Below are positions 53,633 to 63,708 of a stretch of DNA of 64,000 nt, piece by piece. Source of the stretch: Mucilaginibacter limnophilus (GTDB lineage: Bacteria; Bacteroidota; Bacteroidia; Sphingobacteriales; Sphingobacteriaceae); NCBI RefSeq assembly GCF_004005815.1, contig NZ_SACK01000007.1, positions 62,001 through 126,000 on the forward strand, given 5' to 3'. The notes below the pieces were generated by a model that was not told where the DNA came from, ran no database searches, and saw only the letters and a program-made list of their open reading frames with translations. Position numbers and translations under genes: made by a program. Within the stretch, counting starts at the first letter, position 1. Each line of letters starts with the position of its first letter.

Positions 53633-55870
53633 TTATATGGTACGGTCGTGTTTAACAAGAGTAAGGGTTTTTTCAATTGCAGGCGCTTTGATTTGCTGTT
53701 TTGCGGTTTCGTTAGCTTCACCGCTGTGCAGGTGCGGTGCTATTACCAATGATACAATTGACATCAATTTGATGAGGATGTTCATTGACGGGCCTGAGGT
53801 ATCTTTAAACGGATCGCCCACGGTATCACCCGTTACCGAAGCTTTGTGAGGCTCAGACTTTTTATAGTATATCTCACCGTTTATTTCAACCCCTTTTTCA
53901 AACGATTTCTTAGCGTTATCCCAGGCACCGCCCGCGTTGCTTTGAAATATACCCATAAGCACGCCAGATACGGTTACGCCTGCAAGAAGGCCGCCCAATA
54001 CTTCAGGACCGAAGGCAAAGCCTATTACGATTGGAGTAATAAGCGCGATTAAACCCGGTGCAACCATCTCGCGGATAGAGGCTTTGGTAGATATGGCCAC
54101 GCATTTTTCGTATTCAGGCTTTGCTTTGTACTCCATAATGCCCGGGATTTCACGGAACTGGCGGCGAACTTCTTCAACCATTGACATAGCCGCACGGCCC
54201 ACAGCTGATATGGCAAGTGCAGAAAAGATAAAAGGTATCATGCCGCCTACAAATAAACCTGCTAATACGTCGGCTTTATAAATGTCGATATGATCGATAC
54301 CGGCAACGCCTACAAACGCCGCGAACAGCGCCAATGAGGTTAACGCAGCCGAAGCAATGGCGAAACCCTTACCAGTTGCCGCTGTGGTGTTACCCACTGC
54401 GTCGAGATTATCAGTACGGCCGCGTACTTCTTCAGGAAGGCGGCTCATTTCGGCAATGCCACCGGCGTTATCGGCAATCGGCCCGAACGCATCAATAGCC
54501 AGCTGCATGGCTGTGGTAGCCATCATCCCCGCTGCCGCGATGGCAACACCGTAAAGACCGGCGAAATGGTACGAGCCATATATGCCTGCTGCCAGTACCA
54601 GGATAGGTAATACAGTTGATTCCATGCCCACAGCCAAGCCGCCGATAATATTAGTAGCATGCCCTGTTGACGACTGGCGTGTAATGCTCTTTACCGGGCG
54701 TTTACCCATAGCGGTGTAATACTCGGTAATGATTGACATCAGGGTACCAACAATTAAACCTACTATAATCGACAGGAATACACCTGTTTTATCAAACACT
54801 TTAGCTCCGGTTTTTACAACACCATCTAACTCGTCACGGGTAAGATGCAATTCGCCGGACGGCAGCATCCAATTTACTACAAAAAAAGTTGCGATTGCTG
54901 TAAGCACGATAGATGCCCAGTTGCCAATGTTTAGGGCTGTTTGAACATTATCAGTTTCATTTTTGATTTTTACGAAGGCAGCGCCTACAATTGAGAATAG
55001 CAAACCTAAACCTGCAATTACCATGGGTAGTAACACAGGGGCGATACCGCCGAATGCATCTTCCGAATGTATTTCGCGGCCCAATACCATGGTAGCCAGC
55101 ATAGTTGCCACGTATGAGCCAAATAAGTCGGCACCCATACCGGCAACGTCACCTACATTATCACCCACGTTATCAGCAATGGTGGCCGGGTTACGCACAT
55201 CATCCTCAGGGATACCGGCTTCAACCTTGCCCACAAGGTCGGCGCCTACGTCGGCAGCTTTGGTGTATATACCGCCGCCTACACGTGCAAATAACGCGAT
55301 AGATTCGGCACCTAATGAAAAGCCTGCTAACACTTCAAGAGCCTTCTCCATTTCGAAGCCGTTAACGTTGCCGCCTTTACTTACTACAAACATCTGGTAA
55401 AAAACTATAAACAGCGAGCCAAGGCCCAATACCGCCAAACCGGCAACGCCAAGGCCCATCACGGTGCCACCGGTAAACGATACTTTTAATGCTTTTGCAA
55501 GACTGGTACGTGCCGCCTCTGTAGTACGTACGTTAGCTTTAGTAGCAATGCGCATGCCTATGTACCCGGCAAATGCCGACAGCAGCGCGCCTATAACAAA
55601 GGAAATGGCAATAATAGGGCTCGATGTTTCAACCGTGGTACCCGACCATGCCAGAAGCAGTACCGCCACTACCACAAAATAGCTCAGCACTTTCCATTCG
55701 GCACGTAAAAAAGCCATGGCGCCTTTAGCGATATATCCGGCAAGCTCGGCCATGTTTGCCTCGCCGCTGGGTTGTTTACCAACCCATGCTGCTTTTGAAG
55801 CCATCACCAGGATACCAATTATACCCATAGCAGGAATAAGGTAGATGAGGTAATTGTTAAGAAATTCCAT
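53633..55870 (-). CDS. hppA: Membrane-bound, K+-dependent-type ion-translocating pyrophosphatase
   Basis: The 745-residue protein has 16 predicted helices. The pyrophosphate-binding acidic loops [20 protein letters not shown] and [20 protein letters not shown] are complete, and so is the C-terminal loop [15 protein letters not shown]. The motif [10 protein letters not shown] carries Ala where K+-independent enzymes have Lys, so K+ stimulation is expected. Whether H+ or Na+ is pumped cannot be settled by eye. It uses PPi from biosynthesis to energise the inner membrane. It is monocistronic. Confidence 0.96.
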   Translation of the reverse strand: MEFLNNYLIYLIPAMGIIGILVMASKAAWVGKQPSGEANMAELAGYIAKGAMAFLRAEWKVLSYFVVVAVLLLAWSGTTVETSSPIIAISFVIGALLSAFAGYIGMRIATKANVRTTEAARTSLAKALKVSFTGGTVMGLGVAGLAVLGLGSLFIVFYQMFVVSKGGNVNGFEMEKALEVLAGFSLGAESIALFARVGGGIYTKAADVGADLVGKVEAGIPEDDVRNPATIADNVGDNVGDVAGMGADLFGSYVATMLATMVLGREIHSEDAFGGIAPVLLPMVIAGLGLLFSIVGAAFVKIKNETDNVQTALNIGNWASIVLTAIATFFVVNWMLPSGELHLTRDELDGVVKTGAKVFDKTGVFLSIIVGLIVGTLMSIITEYYTAMGKRPVKSITRQSSTGHATNIIGGLAVGMESTVLPILVLAAGIYGSYHFAGLYGVAIAAAGMMATTAMQLAIDAFGPIADNAGGIAEMSRLPEEVRGRTDNLDAVGNTTAATGKGFAIASAALTSLALFAAFVGVAGIDHIDIYKADVLAGLFVGGMIPFIFSALAISAVGRAAMSMVEEVRRQFREIPGIMEYKAKPEYEKCVAISTKASIREMVAPGLIALITPIVIGFAFGPEVLGGLLAGVTVSGVLMGIFQSNAGGAWDNAKKSFEKGVEINGEIYYKKSEPHKASVTGDTVGDPFKDTSGPSMNILIKLMSIVSLVIAPHLHSGEANETAKQQIKAPAIEKTLTLVKHDRTI

Positions 55871-56317
55871 ACAAGAAAATTAGATTTATAAGATACAGTT
55901 AGTTATTGGTTCCCTTAAGGGGGATGCAAAATAGTAAATTAATTTATTTGCAAGCAGATAGTTAGAGAAAGTTTTTGAGTTGTTTACGATTGTGAAAGAA
56001 GGGCAGCTATTTCTCATGATGGATGGGATGTGCTACGTTTGAGTGTTAGTGGATGTTCTTTTTTGCTTTTGCCGGAAAAGAAAATTGCACGCAGGAATAA
56101 CTTATTCTGAGAATTCTAAAATTCGGGTTCAGACAAAGCGTAAAGGATTGAAGCGGATACAGGCCTTGTGCCTAAGGATGCAGGCGTATGAGCGGAAAGC
56201 CTGGCCCGCAGGGAACGCCCGAATAATAAATTGAATTGTGAATGCCTGCACCTTTTCCCCAATTCACAATTATTCCATATCTTAACCCCTTAAATACTGA
56301 CTAATCCCCTCACAATT
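55871..56317. other. Intergenic region with a degenerate dispersed repeat
   Basis: 447 bases between divergent genes. At 56048-56080 lies AGTGGATGT plus cttttgccggaaaag, matching the left end of the 42702-43047 element (cttttgccgtaaaag there). The rest contains a GC-rich tract near 56190-56220 (ggaaagcctggcccgcaggg) and the probable promoter regions of hppA and the permease, which I could not pin down. No credible protein-coding frame is present. Confidence 0.5.
56048..56080 (+). repeat. Partial copy of the 42702 repeat left end
   Basis: The sequence shares tgttagtggatgt and the cttttgccg(g/t)aaaag hairpin core with 42700-42733. The longer hairpin arms have degenerated and no inverted right end follows. 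Confidence 0.6.
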
Positions 56318-57772
56318 ATGAACGAATCTCCGGCTCCGGCCAAAATGAAACATGAACTTGGCCTGTTAGACGGCACCATGCTGGTTGCCGGCTCTATGAT
56401 TGGCTCGGGTATATTTATTGTTAGTGCCGATATAATACGTCGTGTAGGCTCGTCGGGCTGGCTGATCAGTACATGGGTAATCACAGGCTTTATGACGCTT
56501 ACTGTAGCGCTAAGCTATGGCGAATTAAGCGCCATGTTCCCTAAAGCTGGCGGACAATACATTTATCTTAAAGAGGCCTACAATAAGTTTGTTGCATTTT
56601 TATACGGCTGGAGTTTTTTCGCCGTTATACAAACCGGTACCATTGCCGCGGTAGGGGTTGCCTTTTCTAAATTTATGGCTTACCTGTATCAGCCTGTAAG
56701 CGAAACAAATATTTTGTTCAGCATTAATTACTGGGGAGACAAGGTATTGAACATCAGCGCCGCGCAATTAGTATCTATAGCCCTGATTTTCCTGCTTACT
56801 TTTATCAATACCAAAGGGGTTAAAAGCGGCAAGCTGATACAAACAACATTTACATTAACCAAACTCCTTAGTCTTTTCGGGTTAATTGTTTTCGGTTTTT
56901 GGGCTTTTAAAAGCGAGGTGTGGAACGCTAACTGGAGCAACGCCTGGAATATTCATTCGCTTAATGCCGATGGCAGCTTTGGCAGCAATTTAACCATTGA
57001 TATGGCACTTGGGGCTATCGCAATAGCCATGGTAGGCACAATTTTCAGCAGCGATGCCTGGAACAACGTAACCTTTATAGCCGGAGAAATGAAGAATCCT
57101 AAAAAGGATGTGGCGCTGAGCCTGTTCTTTGGGACGCTTATTGTAACGGTTATTTATGTATCAGCCAACGTAATGTACACCGCTGTACTGCCACTGCATG
57201 ATATTGCGACCGCCGAGCGTGACCGTGTAGCTGTAGCGGCTTCGCAAGTAATATTTGGTGGTATAGGCACCATGATTATTGCATTGATGATTATGATATC
57301 AACTTTTGGCTGTAATAACGGGTTAATATTAGCGGGTGCGCGAGTGTATTATAGCATGGCTAAAGATGGGCTGTTTTTCAAACGTACAGGCACATTAAAT
57401 AAGGCAGGCGTTCCTGAGTTTGGTCTTTGGATACAGGCAATAGTAGCATCGATACTTTGCCTTAGCGGCGAATATGGCAACCTGCTGGATATGATATCGT
57501 TTGTGGCTGTAATGTTTTATGTGCTTACCATCATCGGTATATTCATACTACGCAAAAAGCGTCCTGAGATTGAAAGGCCTTACAAAGCTTTCGCTTACCC
57601 GGTATTGCCTGCCATATACGTTATAATGGGATTGGCATTTTGTTTATTACTGATCATTTACAAGCCTGAATATACTTGGCCGGGGTTGATCGTCGTTTTA
57701 ATTGGCATACCACTTTATTTTATCTCGCAACGCAACGTGAAGAATGAGGAAGAGACGCCTGCTACTATTTAG
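56318..57772 (+). CDS. APC-superfamily (LAT-like) amino-acid transporter
   Basis: The 484-residue protein has 12 helices. The helix-1 motif is VAGSMIGSGIFIVSADIIRR. It has ELSAMFPKAGGQYIYLKEAY, the LAT/serine-threonine exchanger signature, and helix 6 with GTIFSSDAWNNVTFIAGEMK. It imports or exchanges amino acids. It differs from the CAT-like permease at 51317 in the helix-1 and helix-3 motifs. Its 3' end overlaps dacB by 29 bases, so the two genes are likely co-transcribed. Confidence 0.92.
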   Translation: MNESPAPAKMKHELGLLDGTMLVAGSMIGSGIFIVSADIIRRVGSSGWLISTWVITGFMTLTVALSYGELSAMFPKAGGQYIYLKEAYNKFVAFLYGWSFFAVIQTGTIAAVGVAFSKFMAYLYQPVSETNILFSINYWGDKVLNISAAQLVSIALIFLLTFINTKGVKSGKLIQTTFTLTKLLSLFGLIVFGFWAFKSEVWNANWSNAWNIHSLNADGSFGSNLTIDMALGAIAIAMVGTIFSSDAWNNVTFIAGEMKNPKKDVALSLFFGTLIVTVIYVSANVMYTAVLPLHDIATAERDRVAVAASQVIFGGIGTMIIALMIMISTFGCNNGLILAGARVYYSMAKDGLFFKRTGTLNKAGVPEFGLWIQAIVASILCLSGEYGNLLDMISFVAVMFYVLTIIGIFILRKKRPEIERPYKAFAYPVLPAIYVIMGLAFCLLLIIYKPEYTWPGLIVVLIGIPLYFISQRNVKNEEETPATI

Positions 57773-59153
57773 TTTTTTAATGATATGTGGGCATACTTAC
57801 GCCCAAACCCTGCAGCAACAGCTGCAGGCGGCCTTTAACAAATTACAGCAGGACAGCCAGTGCCGCTACGCTTCGGTGTCGCTAACTGTGCTTGATGCTA
57901 AGACCGGCGAACAGGTATTTGCGGGTAACCCGAATATGGGGCTGGCAACAGCCTCGACCCTAAAAGTTGTAACTTCGGTAACCGCGTTTAATTTGTTAGG
58001 GAAAGATTATCAGTATCAAACCAGGTTCGGCTACAACGGTACTGTTACTAACGGAGTTTTAACAGGCGATATCATCATCCGTGGCGGCGGCGACCCAACG
58101 CTGGGCAGCTGGCGATGGGCATCAACTAAAACGGAAATTATATTAAACCAATTGGTTACTGCCCTGCAAAAAGCAGGTATTAAAAAAATAACCGGCAGTA
58201 TTATTGGTGATGATACGGCTTACGGCACCCAGGCTATTCCCGACGGCTGGATATGGCAGGACGTAGGCAACTACTACGGAGGCGGTATAAACGCCCTTAG
58301 CTGGCATGAAAATCAATTCGATATCAAGCTAAAGACAGGTCCTGCCGGTACGCCAGTTGAAGTATTACGTACAGTACCCGCTATGCCATACCTGTTGTTT
58401 AAAAGCGAAGTGACGAATGCCCCTGCCGGTACCGGCGACCAGGCGTATATCTACCTGCCTTCAGGCGGAAAGCTGGTTTACCTGCGCGGCACTTATGCTG
58501 TAGATCAGACAAAGAAAACGGTTTCAGCCGCATTGCCTGATCCTGCTTATGATATTGCCATTCGCTTAACAGATACACTGAACGAACTGGGCATAGCTGT
58601 AAGCGGACAACCGCAGTCGACTACCACACTGGCCATAGGACAGCAGCAAACGCCCGCAATAAAAATCGAGCTCACCACAATACTTTCACCTGAATTAAAC
58701 AAAATCATATACTGGCTCAATCAAAAGAGCGTTAACCTGTATGCCGAGCAACTGCTGAAATCATTGGCCATGAAAGCCGGTAAAGAACCTACCACACCAA
58801 ACGGGGTTCAGGTTCTGCAAGATTTTTGGGCAACGAAAGGGATTGATGCAAAGTCGTTGAATATTTACGATGGCAGCGGTCTGTCACCGGGCAACCGTGT
58901 AACTACCATGACGATGGCGCGTGTGCTGCAATCGGCTGTTAAGGAAAGCTGGTATAACGATTTTTATGAAAGCCTACCCATTTATAACGATATGAAGATG
59001 AAGAGCGGAAGCATTGCCGATGTGCTGGCTTACGCCGGATATCAAACCTATAATGGTCATAAGTTATGCTTTTCCATTATTGTGAACAATTACAACGGCA
59101 CAACAAAAGGCATTAAGGAAAAAATGTTTAGGGTATTGGATGTGATGAAGTGA
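57744..59153 (+). CDS. dacB: D-alanyl-D-alanine carboxypeptidase/endopeptidase (PBP4)
   Basis: A 469-residue periplasmic enzyme. A signal peptide (about 1-20, cut after HTYA) is followed by the catalytic Ser71-x-x-Lys74 (ASTLKV), the inserted middle domain typical of PBP4, the second box YDGSGLSPGNRV (S-x-N variant) and the KTG box as MKMKSGSIAD (KSG). It trims pentapeptides and cuts cross-links in peptidoglycan. The ATG overlaps the permease end by 29 bases. Confidence 0.93.
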   Translation: MRKRRLLLFSFLMICGHTYAQTLQQQLQAAFNKLQQDSQCRYASVSLTVLDAKTGEQVFAGNPNMGLATASTLKVVTSVTAFNLLGKDYQYQTRFGYNGTVTNGVLTGDIIIRGGGDPTLGSWRWASTKTEIILNQLVTALQKAGIKKITGSIIGDDTAYGTQAIPDGWIWQDVGNYYGGGINALSWHENQFDIKLKTGPAGTPVEVLRTVPAMPYLLFKSEVTNAPAGTGDQAYIYLPSGGKLVYLRGTYAVDQTKKTVSAALPDPAYDIAIRLTDTLNELGIAVSGQPQSTTTLAIGQQQTPAIKIELTTILSPELNKIIYWLNQKSVNLYAEQLLKSLAMKAGKEPTTPNGVQVLQDFWATKGIDAKSLNIYDGSGLSPGNRVTTMTMARVLQSAVKESWYNDFYESLPIYNDMKMKSGSIADVLAYAGYQTYNGHKLCFSIIVNNYNGTTKGIKEKMFRVLDVMK

Positions 59154-59241
59154 TTTTGATTTCGGATTTATTGTATTTACTCGGTAAAGTCTTGTGAGTT
59201 GAACTTATTGATAAAATATAAGTCTGCAACTGTAAAGTACC

Positions 59242-59790
59242 ATGCAAAAAATAGCTTTAAGTATATCATTGTTCTTGTTGGTGAGTGTTTCATATGCGCA
59301 AACGACCGACACCTCGACTGTGTACAACAATTATCTCGACCTTAACATGGCTATGCTTGAGGGCGACATGGATAAGGCTATCAGTTTAAGCAATACCATT
59401 ATGCCCGATACCGCCGCGCTGCCTGTCAAAGCCCGCGTTAGCTATTATAACATAATGGGTAAGCTGTATGAGGAAAGCAATGCTAACGAGGCGATAAAAT
59501 ATTATTCAAGGGTTGCAGCTTCCGCGCCCGATTACTATGTGGTGCACCGCGCTTTAGGGTATTTGTATTTAAAAAAATCAGAAGACCTGACTAATATTGA
59601 TTTCGCGACGGCAGCTAAAAAGGCCCTGTTCCATTTGGAAAAAGCACAGGCCTGCGACCCAAGCGACGAAACGCTGGAGGTGATTAAAACACTCTATAAA
59701 AAACTGAACGACCAAGCGGGCTTGAAAAGTTTAAACAAACGTCTTTCCGCCAAAGCTAAAAAGTGCATAGATATTTTGTCTTCTGAATGA
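59242..59790 (+). CDS. Secreted TPR-like protein
   Basis: The 182-residue protein has a signal peptide (ALSISLFLLVSVSYAQ), then TPR-like helical pairs (LDLNMAMLEGDMDKAISLSN, YYNIMGKLYEESNANEAIKY, YVVHRALGYLYLKKSEDLTN). The pattern A-x-x-Y-Y-x-R and the A-x-x-x-L-G-Y-L-Y spacing are TPR features. It is a likely periplasmic adaptor of unknown partner. Confidence 0.75.
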   Translation: MQKIALSISLFLLVSVSYAQTTDTSTVYNNYLDLNMAMLEGDMDKAISLSNTIMPDTAALPVKARVSYYNIMGKLYEESNANEAIKYYSRVAASAPDYYVVHRALGYLYLKKSEDLTNIDFATAAKKALFHLEKAQACDPSDETLEVIKTLYKKLNDQAGLKSLNKRLSAKAKKCIDILSSE

Positions 59791-59815
59791 TAGTTTGGCG
59801 GTTTGCTGTTTAAGG

Positions 59816-60148
59816 CTAATATGTCCCTATTTCACGGCCTTTCGGATCGAGACCATATTGGTTTGCGTATGGTTCACCGTCAGAAAAAAGCATCCATAAG
59901 TTATACATAGGAATAAATTGATACAATGGCATTTTACCCATATCATAACAGCGCTTTGCTGACTGTGCCAGATAAAACCATGTTAAAGCTATAAACGCAG
60001 ATATATCGAAATACTTCGATATGCTTTCGTTGGTAATAGATTGCGCTATAATTTGCAAAAGCGGAGAGACGAATAAGTAAATCAGTAGTGTATAAGCATA
60101 TTCTGTACGCCGTATTCTGCCGTAGAAGGAAAAGGAATTTTTGAACAT
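59816..60148 (-). CDS. DUF805 membrane protein
   Basis: A 110-residue protein with two or three hydrophobic segments. The DUF805 motifs FSFYGRIRRTEYAYTLLIYL, AQSAKRCYDMGKMPLYQFIP and the C-terminal FSDGEPYANQYGLDPKGR are all present. The family is small and of unknown function. It is monocistronic. Confidence 0.88.
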   Translation of the reverse strand: MFKNSFSFYGRIRRTEYAYTLLIYLFVSPLLQIIAQSITNESISKYFDISAFIALTWFYLAQSAKRCYDMGKMPLYQFIPMYNLWMLFSDGEPYANQYGLDPKGREIGTY

Positions 60149-60188
60149 GTAATAAGTTTATTAAAGATAATAAATAACCTTATCAAAG

Positions 60189-61148
60189 TTATAGCTCCAG
60201 CTTTTTACCTTGTTTGGGAAATATAAGATTCACCCCCAAACTGTTTTCTGACTTCAATTCTTCTTTCAGTTTTTTGATATTCTCTTCAGGTGGCTTTACA
60301 TGAGTTACAACTATGTTAAAGCCTTTCAGGTTTTCCATATCCGCATAGCCGCCCAATACCGTCAGTTCATCCATTAACAACTTAGGGGTTAAGTGCCCAA
60401 ACAGGCTTTTTTCAGGCTGACTGTTTGGATATGATACCTCAATCATTATTCCCTTTAATTGCTTGGTTTTAATTAATGGAGCAATAGCCTGCCACAAGTT
60501 ACGCAGGTTTTGGGTTTTTTCAATGGTATCGGCGCCAACGTCGCCAAGATACAACAAGTAGTTATCGCCGCTTTTAATTAAAAAGGCGGTTGAAGTAAGG
60601 TTAGAGTGACTCAATGGAAATGCCTTAACCGTCATTTCAGTATTATCAATCTTTACTTCTTTACCCGGTTCAAGCGATTTATAGCTGTATTTATTCAGTA
60701 AAGGCTTTTCGCCGTCGTTGGTGAAGTTTGCCCAGCTTGCCCAGGTAAAATAATGCGTTTTGATGGTTTCAAGAGTTGGCGCAAGTCCGTAAATGCTTTT
60801 GGTACTATCGTCAGGTGAGTTGATGATCAGGCCGGAGATATGATCAAGGTGGGCATGTGATATAAAATAACCTTTGATATATTGGCATAAAACCTGTTCT
60901 GATGATACCTTAAATATTCCTTTCTTAACCGCTTTCTCAATACCGTAATTCAATGTGCCTGCATCAAGACATATATAGTTGGTTGAGTTTGCCGACGCTA
61001 CCATGTAAGCCGAAAGGTTGCTTTCGTCGATACCGCCTTTAATGCCAAGCGGTACAATGGTAAAGGCAGATTTTGGCGATTGGGCCGTTGCGCCTATATT
61101 TAATGCGATTAGGAGTGCTGGTAATAATTTTTTGTACAGTGATCTCAC
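60189..61148 (-). CDS. Secreted class II 3',5'-cyclic-nucleotide phosphodiesterase
   Basis: The 319-residue protein starts with GTG and has a signal peptide (LLPALLIALNIGATAQ). The PDE II signature H98-A-H100-L-D102-H103 (FISHAHLDHISGL), LLYLGDVGADTIEK, and IMIEVSYPN with the downstream FGHLTPKLLMDEL and VVTHVKPP identify yeast Pde1/CpdP-like phosphodiesterases of the metallo-beta-lactamase fold. It would hydrolyse cAMP in the periplasm or outside, which is unusual because most such enzymes act on intracellular cAMP. Confidence 0.85.
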   Translation of the reverse strand: MRSLYKKLLPALLIALNIGATAQSPKSAFTIVPLGIKGGIDESNLSAYMVASANSTNYICLDAGTLNYGIEKAVKKGIFKVSSEQVLCQYIKGYFISHAHLDHISGLIINSPDDSTKSIYGLAPTLETIKTHYFTWASWANFTNDGEKPLLNKYSYKSLEPGKEVKIDNTEMTVKAFPLSHSNLTSTAFLIKSGDNYLLYLGDVGADTIEKTQNLRNLWQAIAPLIKTKQLKGIMIEVSYPNSQPEKSLFGHLTPKLLMDELTVLGGYADMENLKGFNIVVTHVKPPEENIKKLKEELKSENSLGVNLIFPKQGKKLEL

Positions 61149-61182
61149 ACTACTAAAGTACGCCTTGAATACTTAATAGTGG

Positions 61183-62277
61183 TCACTCGGTTTTCATTTT
61201 CTCCTTAGCCTTTTCGTCGTACTCGTAATCGCCGCCAAGGATATATCCCCAAGGCTTAAGGCTTGGTACCCGGTCGAAAATAATTTTAAAAATGGCGATA
61301 ACCGGTATCGAAAGAAACATACCCGATAATCCCCATATCATTTCGCCCAGAATTATACCGATGAATGTCACCAGCGCATTCAGACGAACCTTTGCACCAA
61401 CAATAATAGGTAGAAGGAAGTTAGAATCAACCGCGTGTATGCCGATTACACTTACGGCCACGGTTACCGTTTGAGAGATTGTTCCGGTGGCGAACGTGAT
61501 AATTGTGCTAAGCAGCAGCGCGGTGAATATGCCTATGTAAGGAATGATGTTAAATAACCCGACAATTATACCAAGTAAAACCGCATACTTTATCCCGATG
61601 ATCCAGAACACTGCACAAGCTATAGCTGCAACAATTACCATTTCCAAAATAAGGCCTATTATGTATTGGCGCAGTATCTTCTGAATGTTCTGCACGATGT
61701 CCATCACTACGTGTGAGTTGTCTTCATTAAATACATGGATAAAGAATCTGAACAATAGTCGCCTGTAAAATAAAATGAAGAAGGTGAAGATCAGTATAAA
61801 CACATAAAACAGCAGCAATGATGATACTGCGCCGAAAGTAGTGCCCAGTACAACAGTGCCCGATGCCATTATTTTTTGAGTGGTATCGTGCACATAGCTC
61901 ATCTGCTTATCGGCATTAATATGAAATGCCATCTGTATCCAGTTTTGTATGTCGGTTAAAGATTGGTTGATCTGCGTTTTCAGCATAGGCCAATCTTTGG
62001 TAAGGTTGGTTATCTGTGAACCAACCATATAGGCGATAAATCCTATAAAAGCGACGAATAACAAGATTGCCGCAAAAGAAGACGCGCTGCGCGGAAAACG
62101 GAGTTTCTTTTCTAAAAAGGCTGACACAGGAAGCAGCAGTACGGCAAACAAAAAGCCGAACAGCAGAGGATCAAGTATCTCTTTACCTAAGATTACCAGG
62201 TAGCTAAGCGATATAATGCCGATAAGCACCAGGGCGAGCCGTTCGTAAAAAGGTGGCAGCAGTTTGTTTGTGGTCAT
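61183..62277 (-). CDS. AI-2E family transporter
   Basis: The 364-residue protein has about eight membrane helices. Its conserved block FNIIPYIGIFTALLLSTIIT and the C-terminal SVIGIHAVDSNFLLPIIVGA, GMFLSIPVIAIFKIIFDRVP are characteristic of the AI-2E/PerM (UPF0118) family. Some members export autoinducer-2 and others exchange Na+ and H+; the substrate cannot be chosen here. It is monocistronic. Confidence 0.9.
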   Translation of the reverse strand: MTTNKLLPPFYERLALVLIGIISLSYLVILGKEILDPLLFGFLFAVLLLPVSAFLEKKLRFPRSASSFAAILLFVAFIGFIAYMVGSQITNLTKDWPMLKTQINQSLTDIQNWIQMAFHINADKQMSYVHDTTQKIMASGTVVLGTTFGAVSSLLLFYVFILIFTFFILFYRRLLFRFFIHVFNEDNSHVVMDIVQNIQKILRQYIIGLILEMVIVAAIACAVFWIIGIKYAVLLGIIVGLFNIIPYIGIFTALLLSTIITFATGTISQTVTVAVSVIGIHAVDSNFLLPIIVGAKVRLNALVTFIGIILGEMIWGLSGMFLSIPVIAIFKIIFDRVPSLKPWGYILGGDYEYDEKAKEKMKTE

Positions 62278-62405
62278 TGTGTTAAATGTTATATCCTAAC
62301 AGGCTTGAAAGACATTAGTTTTTATGTCAATAAATATAGGAAGCGCGTATTAAAACATTGGCAGGTGTTTTGCACGTATTTGGTATTGACCAAACATCTA
62401 CCATT

Positions 62406-62597
62406 ATGGCAAAGTATTCGGAAAAAGCACAGGAAAAGGTTGGAGAAACCATGCACGAAATGAAAGAAGGCAAGCTGAAAAGCGGCAGCGGTAAAAAAGT
62501 TACCAGTAAAAAACAGGCTGTTGCCATTGGCTTATCTGAAGCGAGAAAAGAAGGCGCCAAGGTGCCCAAAAAGAAAAAAGAAACTTCTAAATCATAA
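62406..62597 (+). CDS. DUF6496 small basic protein
   Basis: From ATG 62406 the 63-residue protein reads MAKYSEKAQEKVGETMHEMK, then LKSGSGKKVTSKKQAVAIGL and a Lys-rich end. This is the DUF6496 pattern seen in many soil bacteria. The Lys content suggests nucleic-acid binding, but no function is known. The stop codon lies inside the terminator stem. Confidence 0.85.
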   Translation: MAKYSEKAQEKVGETMHEMKEGKLKSGSGKKVTSKKQAVAIGLSEARKEGAKVPKKKKETSKS

Positions 62598-62626
62598 AAA
62601 AGGAGGCGGTTACCGCCTCCTTTTTT
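62596..62626. terminator. Bidirectional terminator
   Basis: The 14-bp stem aaaaaaggaggcgg/ccgcctcctttttt with a 3-base loop lies between the convergent DUF6496 and Gfo/Idh/MocA genes, overlapping the ends of both. Confidence 0.9.
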
Positions 62627-63591
62627 TATTTGGATGTAAACGCATCCATTATTTGCATAAGCGTTACGGCTTCTTCAATAGGAGCGGGGTTAACAGCACG
62701 CTCACCACGGAAATACCTTACCACCTGCTCTATCATGGGCTGCTGTATATGCTCAGGATGTGTAACTTCAATAAGTTCATTATTCAGTTTGATATAGTTG
62801 CCAAAAAAAGCAAAGCTTATCTTCCCGGTCGAGCCGATGATTTCGCATAAGTCGGTTTGTTCATGCTCAAATACATTGAAGCTCCACGAGCCGCTTACAG
62901 GGATGTTATTACTAAATAATATCTGTCCGTTCACATTATCATCCGCTGCTGACATATCCGCCTGGTTAAGGCTGAAACCAGAATATTTTAACGGCTTGCC
63001 AAAGTAATACAGCATAATATCCAGTTGATGCGGAGCAAGATCATGGAAGTACCCGCCTCCAGATAATTCAGGGTTAATTCGCCAGTTGGTTTCACTGTTG
63101 GCCACCAACCCCGGCTTGCGCGATTGCCACAGCCGTATCTGTATAATACGGATATCACCAATAGCGCCTGTTTCTATAAGTTCCCTTATTTTCAGGAACA
63201 GTGGTAACTGCCGGCGGTAATGGCAAACGGTTAGTTTGGCGTTGCTTTGGGCAATGGCATCAGCTATTTGCTTTGCTTCAGCAGCGTTTAGGGTAACCGG
63301 CTTTTCCACATACACATGCAAGCCTTTTTTAAGTGCTGACAGTGCGTAGGGCAGGTGCTGTGCAGGCGGGGTAGCAATGTAAACAGCGTTAATCTCCGGG
63401 TCGTTCATCAGTTCGTCGGCATCGCTGTACCATTTGCTTACACCGTGGCGTTGGGCGTAATCGGCGGCTTTGCCAGCATCGCGGCGCATAACGGCCACAA
63501 GGCGGCTATTGGGCACCTTGTTAAATGCCGGTCCGCTTTTTTTCTCGGTCACGTTACCGCAGCCTATAATACCCCAATTGATGGTTTCCAT
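62626..63591 (-). CDS. Gfo/Idh/MocA-family oxidoreductase
   Basis: The 321-residue protein begins with the Rossmann motif WGIIGCGNVTEKK (G-x-G-x-x). It has the catalytic segment YVEKPVTLNAAEA and a C-terminal domain with GGGYFHDLAPHQLDIMLYYF, where the conserved D-x-x-x-H supplies the active-site residues. It oxidises or reduces a sugar or derivative with NAD(P). The substrate is unknown. The gene is monocistronic, between the terminator and a REP-like repeat. Confidence 0.92.
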   Translation of the reverse strand: METINWGIIGCGNVTEKKSGPAFNKVPNSRLVAVMRRDAGKAADYAQRHGVSKWYSDADELMNDPEINAVYIATPPAQHLPYALSALKKGLHVYVEKPVTLNAAEAKQIADAIAQSNAKLTVCHYRRQLPLFLKIRELIETGAIGDIRIIQIRLWQSRKPGLVANSETNWRINPELSGGGYFHDLAPHQLDIMLYYFGKPLKYSGFSLNQADMSAADDNVNGQILFSNNIPVSGSWSFNVFEHEQTDLCEIIGSTGKISFAFFGNYIKLNNELIEVTHPEHIQQPMIEQVVRYFRGERAVNPAPIEEAVTLMQIMDAFTSK

Positions 63592-63610
63592 GAGTATTTC
63601 ACAAAGATGT

Positions 63611-63690
63611 CATTTCGACCGTAGGGAGAAATCTTCGGCAAGCGATATTAATATGTCCCGGAAGATTTCTCCTCGTTCCTCGTCGAAATG
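63611..63690. repeat. Second REP-like inverted repeat
   Basis: The outer arms catttcgac/gtcgaaatg (63611-63619 with 63682-63690) and inner arms ggagaaatcttc/gaagatttctcc (63625-63636 with 63661-63672) enclose a 24-base loop. It is a different family from the 38329 repeat, although both contain cgttcctcg. Confidence 0.8.
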
Positions 63691-63708
63691 ATAGTTGGTT
63701 TGATAGTA

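Noticed and set aside
54963..55400. 145-codon frame antisense to hppA
   Set aside because: Long antisense frames are expected opposite GC-biased membrane protein genes; Pro/Ser/Thr-rich with no motif.
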